From Paraburkholderia xenovorans LB400 (lineage in GTDB: Bacteria; Pseudomonadota; Gammaproteobacteria; Burkholderiales; Burkholderiaceae): a DNA stretch of 64,000 bases. The notes under the pieces are model-generated. The model was given only the letters and a program-made list of their open reading frames with translations. It was not told where the DNA came from and did not search any database. The stretch spans positions 1,674,001 through 1,738,000 of the forward strand of contig NC_007952.1 in the NCBI RefSeq assembly GCF_000013645.1, in the 5' to 3' direction. Every line of letters starts with the position of its first letter. The first letter of the stretch is position 1. The position numbers and the translations under genes were made by a program. Below are positions 7,876 to 16,925 of this stretch, piece after piece.

Positions 7876-8856
7876 CTAGGAGCCATCCAGCCCCGCCGCC
7901 CCCGTCTGATCATGCATCAACTCCCCCGCCACCTCGCGCAAACACGCATAGAACAGCTGCGCGGCAGGCAAACTCGAATCACCGCGCCAATACGCAACGA
8001 TCTCGCCCAGCGGTTCCAGCGGCGGCAGCGGCAGCACGCACATGCCGCCGCGCATCACGTGAGGCCGCGCAATCGACATCGGCAGGATCGACACGAAATC
8101 GCCGCTGCGTATCAGCGCGATATTCAACGCCAGTGCACTCGATTCGACCGCCCCGCCGCCCACCGCAATATCGTTCGCGCCGAGCGTCTCGATCAGCGTC
8201 GCGTACGCGGGGGAGCCATGCATCGGCGTGATCCAGCGGGACGCGCGCAGATCGGCCCACGTCACCTGGCGGTCGGGATCGCCGAGCGGGTGATGCGCGC
8301 CGACCACGAACACGAAAGGCTCGCGATGGACGATCTCCTGCCGTAGCGTCGTCTGCGTCGCGGGAATGCGGTTGCGGCCAAGGGCGAGATCGAGGTCGCC
8401 GTCATCGAGCATCTTGATCAGGCGGTCGAGCGTCGCTTCCGCAAACGACAGCGAAGCCGACGGCGCGCGGCGTATGAACAGTTGCACCGAATTCGCGACC
8501 AACGGTTCGGGAATCGTCACCACCGCGCCGACCCGCACGTGACCGCCGGTGCCGGACGCGAGCGCGCTGACGTCACGCCGCGCGAGTTCGATCTGGCGCA
8601 ACACTTCGCGCCCGCATGCAACGATCACCTGGCCGATCCCCGTCAACTCCAGCGCATTACCGACCCGGTTCACCACCGGCACGCCGAGCGCGTCTTCGAT
8701 CTCCGCGATCTGTTTCGAAATGGCCGGCTGCGTGACATGGAACGCAGCCGCGACGCGCGTGACCTGACCAAGCTCAGCAAGGCTTACGAGGATGCGCAGA
8801 TGCGGCAGCTTGAGGCCGCTGCGAAAAAAACGCTCAATCGGATCATTGTTCTGCAT
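7876..8856 (-). CDS. LysR-family transcriptional regulator of the adjacent catabolic cluster
   Basis: This is a 326-residue LysR protein. An N-terminal winged helix-turn-helix (LVSLAELGQVTRVAAAFHVTQPAISKQI) is followed by a type 2 periplasmic-binding effector domain that begins near residue 90 (GHVRVGAVVTIPEP). I prefer the ATG at 8856 to the in-frame one at 8889 because a 16-bp palindrome that looks like an operator overlaps the latter. The gene is divergent from the MFS permease at 9046, the usual layout for a LysR regulator controlling the neighbouring operon and itself. The effector is probably the transported compound or a breakdown intermediate. Confidence 0.9.
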   Translation of the reverse strand: MQNNDPIERFFRSGLKLPHLRILVSLAELGQVTRVAAAFHVTQPAISKQIAEIEDALGVPVVNRVGNALELTGIGQVIVACGREVLRQIELARRDVSALASGTGGHVRVGAVVTIPEPLVANSVQLFIRRAPSASLSFAEATLDRLIKMLDDGDLDLALGRNRIPATQTTLRQEIVHREPFVFVVGAHHPLGDPDRQVTWADLRASRWITPMHGSPAYATLIETLGANDIAVGGGAVESSALALNIALIRSGDFVSILPMSIARPHVMRGGMCVLPLPPLEPLGEIVAYWRGDSSLPAAQLFYACLREVAGELMHDQTGAAGLDGS

Positions 8857-8887
8857 GGCAAGGGTTTTCCCGGAAACACGGATCGGC

Positions 8888-8903
8888 ATAACTGTTCAGT
8901 TAT
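8888..8903. promoter_or_regulatory. Palindromic LysR-type operator candidate
   Basis: ATAACTG-TT-CAGTTAT is a perfect 16-bp inverted repeat in the 189-bp gap between divergent genes, 32 bp upstream of the LysR start. It resembles the T-N(11-12)-A binding sites of LysR proteins. Confidence 0.55.
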
Positions 8904-9045
8904 AACTTTCGCCGAAATCGTGATTTGCGGCAACGCCCGCGACACGGCTAACCTTCCGACACTGCCGCCAGAAGGCAGCGGTCCGCAGCACGGGCAAACA
9001 CCAACGACGAGACAGCGCGCCGACGGCGCGCACTGGAGACAGACC

Positions 9046-10416
9046 ATGAGCGTCCCTTCATACGGACCCGAATCCGGACCCGCCGCCGCCGGCAGCGCGG
9101 CCGATCCTCACAACGCCGCGCTCTACGCCAAGCTCACGCGGCGCATCGTGCCGTTTCTGTTTCTCGCATTCGTCGTCGCGTATATCGACCGCGTGAACGT
9201 CAGCTTCGCAAAACTGCAGATGCTCAGCGACCTGTCGCTGAGCGAAACCGTGTATGGGGCCGGCGCGGGGATTTTCTTCGTCGGCTATTTTTTCTTTGAA
9301 GTGCCGAGCAACCTGATCCTGAACCGGGTCGGCGCGCGCCGCTGGATCGCGCGGATCATGGTCACGTGGGCGATCGTGTCGGGCTTGACGATGTTCGTCA
9401 GCGGCCCGACATCGTTCTATATCATGCGCTTTCTGCTCGGCGTCGCCGAAGCGGGATTTTTCCCCGGCATTCTGCTGTATCTGTCCAACTGGTTTCCGTC
9501 GACGCGGCGCTCGCAGATCATCGCGCTTTTCATGACCGCGATTCCGGTGTCCGGCGCGATCGGCGGCCCGTTGTCGGGCTGGCTGATGGCGCATTTCGCG
9601 GGCACCTACGGTCTCGCCGGATGGCGCTGGCTGTTTCTGGTCGAAGGGATCGGCTCGCTGGCGGTCGGCATCGCGGCGTTCTTCGTCCTGCACGACAGGA
9701 TCGACAATGTGCGCTGGCTGAACGCCGACGAAAAATCGCGCCTTGCCGCCGATCTCGCCCGCGACGCGATCACGCGCACCGAAACCTCGGCGCGCGGCGC
9801 ATTCGCCAGCAAGCGCGTGTGGCTGCTCGGGCTGCTGTACTTCTGCATCGCAATGGGCAATTACGGTCTCGCGTTCTGGGTGCCGACCATCATCAAGGCA
9901 AGCGGCGTTGCCAGCGTGGGCAACATCGGCTGGCTGTCGGCGGTGCCGTCGCTGATCAGCGCAGTCGCGATGGTGCTGATCGCGCGTCACGCGGACCGTC
10001 ACGACGAACGCCGCGTGCATGTCGCGGTCTGCTGTGCGATCGGCGCGCTCGGTTTGCTGGCGTCGGTGCTGTTTGCGTCGAATGTCGCGGTATCGATCGC
10101 GGCGCTGATCGTCGCGGCGATCGGCATCAATTCGATCGCGCCGGTGTTCTGGGGCATTCCGACCGCCCTGCTCGGCGGCGCGGGCGCGGCGGCGGGCATC
10201 GCCGTGATCAACTGCACCGGCAATCTGGCCGGCTTCGTGAGTCCGTTCATCGTCGGGCGGCTGTCCGATCTGAGCGGCGGCAAGCTGTTGCCGGGAATGT
10301 TCGCCATCGCCGTGGCGCTGTTGATCGGCGCGGCGATCGTGCTGCGCATGCCGCTCAGGCGCGCTTCCGCTTCTGCGGCGAGCGCGCCTGATTCCAGCAT
10401 TCCACAGAGGACTTGA
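9046..10416 (+). CDS. MFS permease, anion:cation symporter type
   Basis: This 456-residue protein has the twelve-helix pattern of the major facilitator superfamily. Its N-terminal motif FVVAYIDRVNVSFAKLQM and the segment VGYFFFEVPSNLILNRVGARRWIAR are typical of the ACS family, which takes up organic and sugar acids with protons. The ATG at 9046 has GGAGA 8 bp upstream; the longer open frame upstream crosses the LysR gene and is not real. It is the first gene of a run with an SDR, an IlvD/Edd dehydratase and a beta-hydroxyacid dehydrogenase, so its substrate is probably a hydroxy or sugar acid. Confidence 0.92.
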   Translation: MSVPSYGPESGPAAAGSAADPHNAALYAKLTRRIVPFLFLAFVVAYIDRVNVSFAKLQMLSDLSLSETVYGAGAGIFFVGYFFFEVPSNLILNRVGARRWIARIMVTWAIVSGLTMFVSGPTSFYIMRFLLGVAEAGFFPGILLYLSNWFPSTRRSQIIALFMTAIPVSGAIGGPLSGWLMAHFAGTYGLAGWRWLFLVEGIGSLAVGIAAFFVLHDRIDNVRWLNADEKSRLAADLARDAITRTETSARGAFASKRVWLLGLLYFCIAMGNYGLAFWVPTIIKASGVASVGNIGWLSAVPSLISAVAMVLIARHADRHDERRVHVAVCCAIGALGLLASVLFASNVAVSIAALIVAAIGINSIAPVFWGIPTALLGGAGAAAGIAVINCTGNLAGFVSPFIVGRLSDLSGGKLLPGMFAIAVALLIGAAIVLRMPLRRASASAASAPDSSIPQRT

Positions 10417-10418
10417 AC

Positions 10419-11219
10419 ATGACGCAATCGAGCAGCCCCGTCTGCGTGGTGACGGGCTCGGCTTCGGGTATCGGCGCGGCGACCGCGCTGCGCTTCGCGC
10501 AGGCAGGCTGGTCGGTGGCGATAGGCAACTTCGACGACAGCACGCGCGAAGCGGCGCTGGCGGTCGAAGCGGCCTGCCGGGACGCCGGCGCGTCCACGCT
10601 GGTATTCGACGCGGATGTCGGCAACGACGCGCACTGCCGCCGCGCGATGGATACCGTGGCGAGCCGCTGGCAACGTGCCGACGCGCTGATCAATTGCGCG
10701 GGCACGACGCGCGTGATTGCGCATAACGCCTTCGACGAGATCGACGCGGTCGAATTCGAGCGCGTGTACCGCGTGAACCTGATCGGTCTGTATCAGATGA
10801 CGCGCGCAGCCGTGCCGTTGCTGCGCGAATCGGCCGGTCTGTCGGCGGTGAAACGCAGCACCAGCGTGGTCAATATTTCGTCGCTGGCGGGCCTGAACGG
10901 TACCGGGTCGTCGATTGCGTATGCGGCGTCGAAAGGCGCGGTGAATACGCTGACGCTCTCGCTTGCGCGCAGTCTCGCGCCGTATGTGCGCGTCAATGCG
11001 ATCGCGCCGGGCATGGTCGACGACGGGCTGTTGCTGCACGTGCTCGACCCGCAAGCCTATGACGGCGTGCTCGCCAGAATGACCGAACAGGCGCCGCTCA
11101 AACGGGTGTCGATGCCGGCGGAAATTGCGGACCTCGCGTGGTTTCTCGCGACGCAGGCGCCGGCAATCACCGGCCAGGTGATCGCCACGGAAAACGGCTT
11201 GCTGCTGAACGGCGGCTGA
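10419..11219 (+). CDS. Short-chain dehydrogenase/reductase
   Basis: This 266-residue SDR has the cofactor motif TGSASGIG near the N-terminus, NCAG in place of NNAG, a serine in NISSLAG and the catalytic Tyr168-x3-Lys172 (YAASK). It should oxidise or reduce an alcohol/ketone group with NAD(P)(H). The ATG at 10419 lies 2 bp after the permease stop and has AGAGG upstream; a TTG at 10413 is an alternative that would overlap the stop. It belongs to the same transcription unit as the permease and probably performs the first oxidation in the pathway. Confidence 0.92.
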   Translation: MTQSSSPVCVVTGSASGIGAATALRFAQAGWSVAIGNFDDSTREAALAVEAACRDAGASTLVFDADVGNDAHCRRAMDTVASRWQRADALINCAGTTRVIAHNAFDEIDAVEFERVYRVNLIGLYQMTRAAVPLLRESAGLSAVKRSTSVVNISSLAGLNGTGSSIAYAASKGAVNTLTLSLARSLAPYVRVNAIAPGMVDDGLLLHVLDPQAYDGVLARMTEQAPLKRVSMPAEIADLAWFLATQAPAITGQVIATENGLLLNGG

Positions 11220-11321
11220 GCCACATCGAGCGGCGGTTGAGCGGCAGTCAACGGCGCGCGCGGCGGACCAAACCATCCCCGCAGCACCGCATGAGTTTCA
11301 AAAGAAAACGGACTTTCCCAC

Positions 11322-13088
11322 ATGACCAATCTGCACAAACATCGCTCGCGCAGGGTGACCGACGGCGTCACGCGGGCGCCGCATCGCGCGTTCCTGCGCG
11401 CCACCGGTCTCGACGACGAATCGATGCAAAAGCCGTTCGTCGCGATCGTCGATACGTTCGGCGAGAACACGCCGTGTTCGATGTCGCTCAACCAGGTCTC
11501 CGACAACGCGCGGCTCGGCATTGCCGCGGGCGGCGGCGTGCCGATCCGCGGTTCGGCGATCTCGGTGTCGGACGGCACGTCGATGAATCACTCCGGCATG
11601 AGGATGAGCCTCGTGTCGCGCGAAGTGGTGGCCGATAGCGTCGAGCTGTTCGTGCGCGCGCACAACTACGATGCGTTGATCGGCGTCGCCGGTTGCGACA
11701 AGACCTTGCCCGGCATCCTGATGGGCATGGTGCGCGTCAACGTGCCCGGCGTGTTCCTGTTCGGCGGCGCGATGCTGCCCGGCGTCGCGCCCGGCCAGTT
11801 GCCTGGCGGAGCGGGCCACGGCCTGCGCCGCCAGGCCACGATTCTCAGCACGATCGAAGCAGTCGGCACCGCGCAGCGCGGCGACATCAGCCGCGCGCAA
11901 CTCGACGCCATCGAAAAGCAATGCACGCCGACCGCCGGCTCGTGTCCCGGCCAGTTCACCGCGAATACGATGGCGATGGTCGCGGAAACGCTGGGCCTCG
12001 CGCCGCTCGGTTCCGCGATGGTGCCGGCCGTCTACAGCGAACGGATTGCGATTGCGCGCCGCGCGGGCGAAACGGTGATGCGCATCCTCAAACAGGGTGG
12101 CCCGTTGCCGCGCGACCTCGTCACGCTGGAAAGCCTCGAAAACGCCTGCGCGGCGGTCGCGGCAACCGGCGGCTCGACCAACGCAGCGCTGCATATTCCG
12201 GCAATCGCCAACGAAGCCGGCATCCGCTTCACGCTGGACGACGTGCAGCGCGTGTTCGCGAAGATTCCGCTGATCGGCGATCTGCAACCGGGCGGCCGCT
12301 ATCTCGCCCAGGATCTGCATCATGCCGGCGGCGTGCCGGCCGTGCTGAATGCGCTGCTGGAAGGCGGCTTTCTGCATGGCGACGCACCGGCGCTCGGCGG
12401 CGGCACGCTCGCCGACGCACTGAATGCGTACGACGGACCGGACGGCACGGTGGTGCGCCCGTGCAGCGAACCGCTCGGCGAGAACGGCGGCCTCGTGATC
12501 CTGCGCGGCAATCTCGCACCGGACGGCGCATGCCTGAAGATCGCCGGGCTGAAGTCGCTGACGTTCACGGGCGCGGTACGAATTTTCGAGTGCGAAGAGG
12601 ACTGCATGGCGGTGGTCGCCGCGCGCGATTATCGCGAAGGCGATGTATTGGTGATCCGCAACGAAGGCCCGAAAGGCGGTCCCGGCATGCGCGAAATGTT
12701 GAGCGTCACGGCGGCAATCTACGGCCAGGGCATGGGCGAAAAAGTGGCGCTGTTGACCGATGGCCGTTTCTCCGGCGCGACACGCGGCATGTGCATCGGC
12801 TACGTGGGGCCGGAAGCGGCGGCCGGCGGACCGATCGGCCTGCTGCGCAACGGCGACCGCGTGCATATCGACGCGCGCGAAGGCATTCTGCGCGTCGATC
12901 TGTCCGACGACGAACTCGCCCGGCGCCGCGCCAGCGCGCCCGCGCGCCCGCCGCGCCGACTCGCCGGCGTGCTCGAAAAATACGAGGCGCTGGTGCGGCC
13001 CGCGCATCTCGGCGCGGTCACGCACTCGGGCAACGTCGAATGGCCGTACGATGCGCCGACGCCCGGCGACGACGGAGCCGCCGAATGA
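11322..13088 (+). CDS. IlvD/Edd-family hydroxy-acid dehydratase
   Basis: This 588-residue enzyme belongs to the family that includes dihydroxy-acid dehydratase, 6-phosphogluconate dehydratase and sugar-acid dehydratases, which remove water to give a 2-keto acid. Three cysteines expected to hold the Fe-S cluster are in place (Cys52 in TPCSM, Cys125 in GCDKTLPG, Cys208 in GSCPGQF), and ISVSDGTSM and GGSTNAALH match the family. The cluster context (permeases, SDR, beta-hydroxyacid dehydrogenase) favours a catabolic sugar- or hydroxy-acid role over branched-chain amino acid synthesis. Its stop overlaps the next start by 4 bp, so the two are translationally coupled. Confidence 0.9.
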   Translation: MTNLHKHRSRRVTDGVTRAPHRAFLRATGLDDESMQKPFVAIVDTFGENTPCSMSLNQVSDNARLGIAAGGGVPIRGSAISVSDGTSMNHSGMRMSLVSREVVADSVELFVRAHNYDALIGVAGCDKTLPGILMGMVRVNVPGVFLFGGAMLPGVAPGQLPGGAGHGLRRQATILSTIEAVGTAQRGDISRAQLDAIEKQCTPTAGSCPGQFTANTMAMVAETLGLAPLGSAMVPAVYSERIAIARRAGETVMRILKQGGPLPRDLVTLESLENACAAVAATGGSTNAALHIPAIANEAGIRFTLDDVQRVFAKIPLIGDLQPGGRYLAQDLHHAGGVPAVLNALLEGGFLHGDAPALGGGTLADALNAYDGPDGTVVRPCSEPLGENGGLVILRGNLAPDGACLKIAGLKSLTFTGAVRIFECEEDCMAVVAARDYREGDVLVIRNEGPKGGPGMREMLSVTAAIYGQGMGEKVALLTDGRFSGATRGMCIGYVGPEAAAGGPIGLLRNGDRVHIDAREGILRVDLSDDELARRRASAPARPPRRLAGVLEKYEALVRPAHLGAVTHSGNVEWPYDAPTPGDDGAAE

Positions 13089-13978
13089 CGCGCGCCCTTC
13101 TCGGCTTTTGCGGACTCGGCAAGATGGGCGAGCCGATGGCGCAACGTCTCGCCAATGCCGGTCATCCGCTGCGGGTGTGGAATCGTTCCGGCGACAAGGC
13201 CACGGCGCTGCAGGCGTCGGCGGAAAATTGCATTGCGTGCGATTCGCCGGCGAACCTCGCTGCCGGCGCCGAAATCATCATGCTCTGTCTCGCGGATGCG
13301 GCGGCGGTCGAAGCAGTCGCGTTCGGCGCCGACGGCCTCACGCGCCTCGCGCGCCCAGGCACCACGCTGGTCGATCATTCGACCCTCGCGCCGTCGCAAA
13401 CCCGGGTGTTCGCACAACGCTGGCACGAACGAACTGGCGGCAGATGGATCGACGCGCCGGTGTCGGGCGGCACGGCGGGCGCGGCGGCGGGCACGCTGGC
13501 GATCATGGCGGGCGGCGACGCGGCGCTGATCGACACGCTGACGCCGGTCCTTCGCGCATACGCCGCCCGCGTCACGCGCATGGGCGACAGCGGCGCGGGG
13601 CAGTCCACCAAACTCGCCAACCAGACCATCGTGATGACGACCATTGCCGCGCTCGCCGAAGCGACGCGGCTGGCGCGCCACGCGGGGATCGATGCGACGC
13701 GGATTCCCGCGGCGCTCGAAGGCGGCTGGGCGGATTCCGTGCTGCTACAAACGCTGACGCCGCGCATGATCGCGCCACCCGCGCACGCGTCCGGCACGAT
13801 TCGCACGATGCTCAAAGACCTCGATGCGGTCGAGTCGCTCGCGCGAGAAAGCGGCGCGGCGATGCCGGTCGCGGCGCTGGTGCGGCGCTGGTTGAGCGAG
13901 GCCGTCGCGCAGGGTCTCGGCGACGCCGATATCTCGCAGATCGTGACGGTCGAAATGCACACGGCCAATGTCGAATGA
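13085..13978 (+). CDS. NAD(P)-dependent beta-hydroxyacid dehydrogenase
   Basis: This 297-residue protein is in the 3-hydroxyisobutyrate / tartronate semialdehyde reductase family. It has an N-terminal Rossmann motif GFCGLGKMG, the substrate-binding DAPVSGG segment and the catalytic lysine at residue 176 (GQSTKLANQ). Family members interconvert 2- or 3-hydroxy acids and the corresponding semialdehydes. The start codon overlaps the dehydratase stop (ATGA), which couples the two enzymes. The specific substrate cannot be read from sequence; tartronate semialdehyde- or 2-keto-3-deoxy-acid-type chemistry is plausible. Confidence 0.9.
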   Translation: MTRALLGFCGLGKMGEPMAQRLANAGHPLRVWNRSGDKATALQASAENCIACDSPANLAAGAEIIMLCLADAAAVEAVAFGADGLTRLARPGTTLVDHSTLAPSQTRVFAQRWHERTGGRWIDAPVSGGTAGAAAGTLAIMAGGDAALIDTLTPVLRAYAARVTRMGDSGAGQSTKLANQTIVMTTIAALAEATRLARHAGIDATRIPAALEGGWADSVLLQTLTPRMIAPPAHASGTIRTMLKDLDAVESLARESGAAMPVAALVRRWLSEAVAQGLGDADISQIVTVEMHTANVE

Positions 13979-14065
13979 CCTGACGTAGCCCCGTTTTGCA
14001 AGGACACCGGCCGTCGCTGCATGGCGGACGCGCCGGATCGACAGATAAGCCATGCCCCAGGAGAC

Positions 14066-15385
14066 ATGATGCACAACCTCGAATCGGCGAACGCGCGCGA
14101 CGCGTCGTTCGACAGCCTGACGCCCAGCCAGTGGCGGCTGATCATTCTGGCGAGTCTCGGCGGTGCGCTGGAGTTTTACGACTTCGTTGTCTACGGCGTG
14201 TTCGCGCAATTCATCGGCCGCGCGTTTTTTTCGATGCTCGATCCGATCATGTCGCTGGTGCTGTCGTTCGCGGTGTTTGCAATCGGCTATCTGTCCCGGC
14301 CGCTCGGCGGCGCGGTGCTCAGCTGGTTCGGCGATCGCTATGGGCGGCGCCGCGTGTTCATCGTCTCGGTGATCGTCGTATCGCTATCGACGATCGGCAT
14401 GGGGCTCGTGCCGACCTACGCCAGCTGGGGCCTCGCCGCGACCTTCACGATGATCCTGCTGCGGCTGGTGCAAGGCTTCTGCCTGGGCGGCGAGTTGCCC
14501 GGCTCGATCACCTATGTGGTCGAAACCGTGCCGCGTCGCGCGGGGTTCGTCTGCGGGATCGTGTTCTTCTGCGTGAACTCGGGCGTGCTGCTCGCCGCGG
14601 CGGTCAACCTCGGCGTGCACGCCGCGCTGACACCGGACGATGTCGCTGCTTACGGCTGGCGCTTCGCGTTTATCTTCGGCGGCGTGATCGGGCTGCTCGG
14701 TTTCTGGCTGCGTCGCAAGCTCGAAGAAACGCCGGAATTCGCGCATATGAAGCATCTCGCGTCAAAGCATCCCTTCACCGAGCTGATGCAGGAGCATTGG
14801 CGGCCGGTCCTGCTCGGCATTCTGACGACAGCCGCGACAGCCGGTTATAACGGTCTGCTGTTCGCGCATATGCCGGCGTATCTGGACAAGGTGCTGCACT
14901 ACGATCCGCACGAGGTCGCGCTCGGGCAGAACGTCGCGCTCGCCACCGCATCGATCGGTATCCTGATCATCGGGCGGATCGGCGACAGCATGCCGCGCCG
15001 CCATCTGATGCGCGCGGGCTCGCTGCTGCTGATCGTGCTGACAATGCCGTTCTATCACGCCGCGGTCAGCCACCGGATGGATCTGATCGTGCTGATGCTG
15101 CTCGGCGGACTGGGCGCGGCGCTGATCAACGGCACCTTTGCGTGCATCATCGCGGATATGTTTCCCACGCGCGTGCGCTTTAGCGGCGTCGCGCTCGCGT
15201 TCAACCTGAGCTTTACGATTTTCAGCGGCACCGCGCCGCTGATCGGCACATGGTTGATTGGACGCACGGGGGATCTCGCCGCGCCAGGCTATTTCATGGT
15301 CGCGTGCGCGGTGCTGACGTTCGTTGCAACCTTCGGCCTGAAGGCGCTGAGCGGAAAAATTGCGGCACCGCCAGTCGCGGCGTGA
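14066..15385 (+). CDS. MFS permease, metabolite:H+ symporter (MHS) type
   Basis: This 439-residue transporter begins with SLGGALEFYDFVVYGVFA and continues with RPLGGAVLSWFGDRYGRRR, signatures of the MHS family (ProP, KgtP, ShiA relatives) that move dicarboxylates, betaines or shikimate-like acids with protons. The ATG at 14066 has AGGAG just upstream; an in-frame start at 14021 lacks one. It closes the catabolic cluster 87 bp after the dehydrogenase and converges on the histidine kinase gene, with only 35 bp between the stops. Two different permeases in one cluster suggest either two substrates or import plus export. Confidence 0.9.
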   Translation: MMHNLESANARDASFDSLTPSQWRLIILASLGGALEFYDFVVYGVFAQFIGRAFFSMLDPIMSLVLSFAVFAIGYLSRPLGGAVLSWFGDRYGRRRVFIVSVIVVSLSTIGMGLVPTYASWGLAATFTMILLRLVQGFCLGGELPGSITYVVETVPRRAGFVCGIVFFCVNSGVLLAAAVNLGVHAALTPDDVAAYGWRFAFIFGGVIGLLGFWLRRKLEETPEFAHMKHLASKHPFTELMQEHWRPVLLGILTTAATAGYNGLLFAHMPAYLDKVLHYDPHEVALGQNVALATASIGILIIGRIGDSMPRRHLMRAGSLLLIVLTMPFYHAAVSHRMDLIVLMLLGGLGAALINGTFACIIADMFPTRVRFSGVALAFNLSFTIFSGTAPLIGTWLIGRTGDLAAPGYFMVACAVLTFVATFGLKALSGKIAAPPVAA

Positions 15386-15420
15386 GCTTTGAGGGCAAAC
15401 ACCGGCAGCAGTTCGCGCTC

Positions 15421-16560
15421 TCACGCGTCGGTCATGGAATGGCGAGGCAAATTGATAGTGAAGACGCAACCGGTGCCGCGCACATCGCGGACACTGAGAA
15501 CGCCGTGGTTCGACTCGACACTCTGCTTCGCGATTGAAAGCCCCAGCCCCAGGCCGGTCCGGTCTTCGCCGGTCTGGGTAAAAGGCAGAAACATCTTTTG
15601 TGCGTCGCCCGGCGCAAGGCCGCCGCAATTGTCCTTCACGTCGATCAGGATGCGATCCGCGACCGCATAGGCATTCAGCGTCACCTCCGTGTGAAGACGC
15701 GTGAACTTGAACGCGTTCTGCATCAGGTTTCCGACCGCCGAAAGCAGCAGGTCGCGGTCTGCATTGACGGCAAGCCGCGGATCGACGTCGGAAACCGTCA
15801 GTGTGCAGCCACGCGCCCGAGCCTCGAGGTTCGCCGCGTGTCTGACCTCGGCAATGAAGCCGGAGACCGAAAAAATCTGGCGGCGCACAGGATTGCCGGC
15901 GGTAATGCGGACCTCTGCCAGAGAACGGTCGATGAGACTGCGCAGCCCTACCAGACTGCGTTCCAGCACCGATCCTGTCGCACCGGAGAGGCCCAGATTT
16001 CCGGCTTTCACGGCGGTGAACGCGAGCGTTGCCGCGCCCAGCAGATTGCGCAGTTCATGGGCAAAAAATCCAAGCCGTTCGTTCATCTCCGCAGTCTGTT
16101 TGCCTGCCAGTAGGGAATCGCGCTGATAACTGAATTCGGTGACAGCGTCCGCGATCGCATTGTCCAGGCAGCGGTTGAGGGTGCGGAACTCGTCGATTTC
16201 GAACGGCGTGTTGCGCTCGTAGGCCAGATCCGTAATGGCCTGACACAGATCGCCATAGTCGTGAACGACCTGGTCGACGGTAAAGCCGAGCTCCAGCAAC
16301 TCCCGGCCATGCTGGGCAGCCGATTCGCCGATCTCGGAGAGAGACGGTGCGCCGCCGCCCGACGGACCGGATATCCTGCGGCTTTCCAGTGGCTCCGACG
16401 TCTGCTCGATCTGCAGCGTCCTGATCAGTTGGTCAAGGAACAGCGGCACCCCGCTCTGAAGTTGCGCCGCGGTCGCTGCGCGCGCGGGTCTGCGCGCCAC
16501 CTTTGCCCTGCAGCGTTCGATCAGTTCTTCACGGTTGCCCGCCAGAAAATCGTGCATCAT
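15421..16560 (-). CDS. Soluble sensor histidine kinase
   Basis: This 379-residue kinase has no transmembrane segment. The N-terminal 150 residues are helical and resemble the sensor part of RsbRD-type kinases (a YGDLCQAITDLA segment). A phospho-acceptor helix follows at about residue 168 (FFAHELRNLLGA, His as acceptor), then the HATPase domain with N box NLMQNAFKF, G1 DNCGGL and G2 GLGLGLSI. The start is backed by GAGGGG upstream. No response regulator gene is adjacent. The chimeric kinase/receiver gene next to it in the same orientation is a possible partner. Confidence 0.9.
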   Translation of the reverse strand: MMHDFLAGNREELIERCRAKVARRPARAATAAQLQSGVPLFLDQLIRTLQIEQTSEPLESRRISGPSGGGAPSLSEIGESAAQHGRELLELGFTVDQVVHDYGDLCQAITDLAYERNTPFEIDEFRTLNRCLDNAIADAVTEFSYQRDSLLAGKQTAEMNERLGFFAHELRNLLGAATLAFTAVKAGNLGLSGATGSVLERSLVGLRSLIDRSLAEVRITAGNPVRRQIFSVSGFIAEVRHAANLEARARGCTLTVSDVDPRLAVNADRDLLLSAVGNLMQNAFKFTRLHTEVTLNAYAVADRILIDVKDNCGGLAPGDAQKMFLPFTQTGEDRTGLGLGLSIAKQSVESNHGVLSVRDVRGTGCVFTINLPRHSMTDA

Positions 16561-16925
16561 CGTCCAACCCCTCTTTCTTTGCCCGCGACTGTCGCGACCG
16601 CCATTCGTTCAGGGCGCGATATTCATCTGCTGTCCCGCACGCCTTCAGGCAGGCGAGGCCACGCCCAGCACCGGTCCGTGGCGACGCGTGTTTCGAATCG
16701 TCGTGCGCGATGGGTAAGCGCAGGCTTTCCATACACACGGCTTGAAGCGCCACGGTCGCATGGGAGACATGCCCGTGTCTGTACGGTAAAGGGAATGATC
16801 GGGATTGGCCGTTCTTCTGCTCTTCTTCGCGCGGGGGCGCCGATTCCGGCGCTGGCAGCCGGACTTTCCGCACCAGGGGGCACGCAAGGGCACGCAACGC
16901 GAGGTGCTGCGTGAGCCGTCTTTAT
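16561..16925. other. 365-bp stretch between two signalling genes
   Basis: It holds the ribosome binding site and presumably the promoter of the histidine kinase near 16565-16700. The small open frames within it have no supporting features, and I see no hairpin with a T-run. Confidence 0.5.

Noticed and set aside
8482..9045. 188-codon N-terminal extension of the MFS permease
   Set aside because: It crosses the LysR gene and the operator; the permease family N-terminus and a ribosome binding site fit the ATG at 9046.
11298..13025. 575-codon minus-strand frame opposite the IlvD/Edd dehydratase
   Set aside because: The dehydratase frame has all family motifs; the opposite frame has none.
11693..13978. 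761-codon plus-strand frame running across the dehydratase and dehydrogenase
   Set aside because: It is out of frame with the dehydratase and only joins the true dehydrogenase frame at its end, so it does not represent a fusion.
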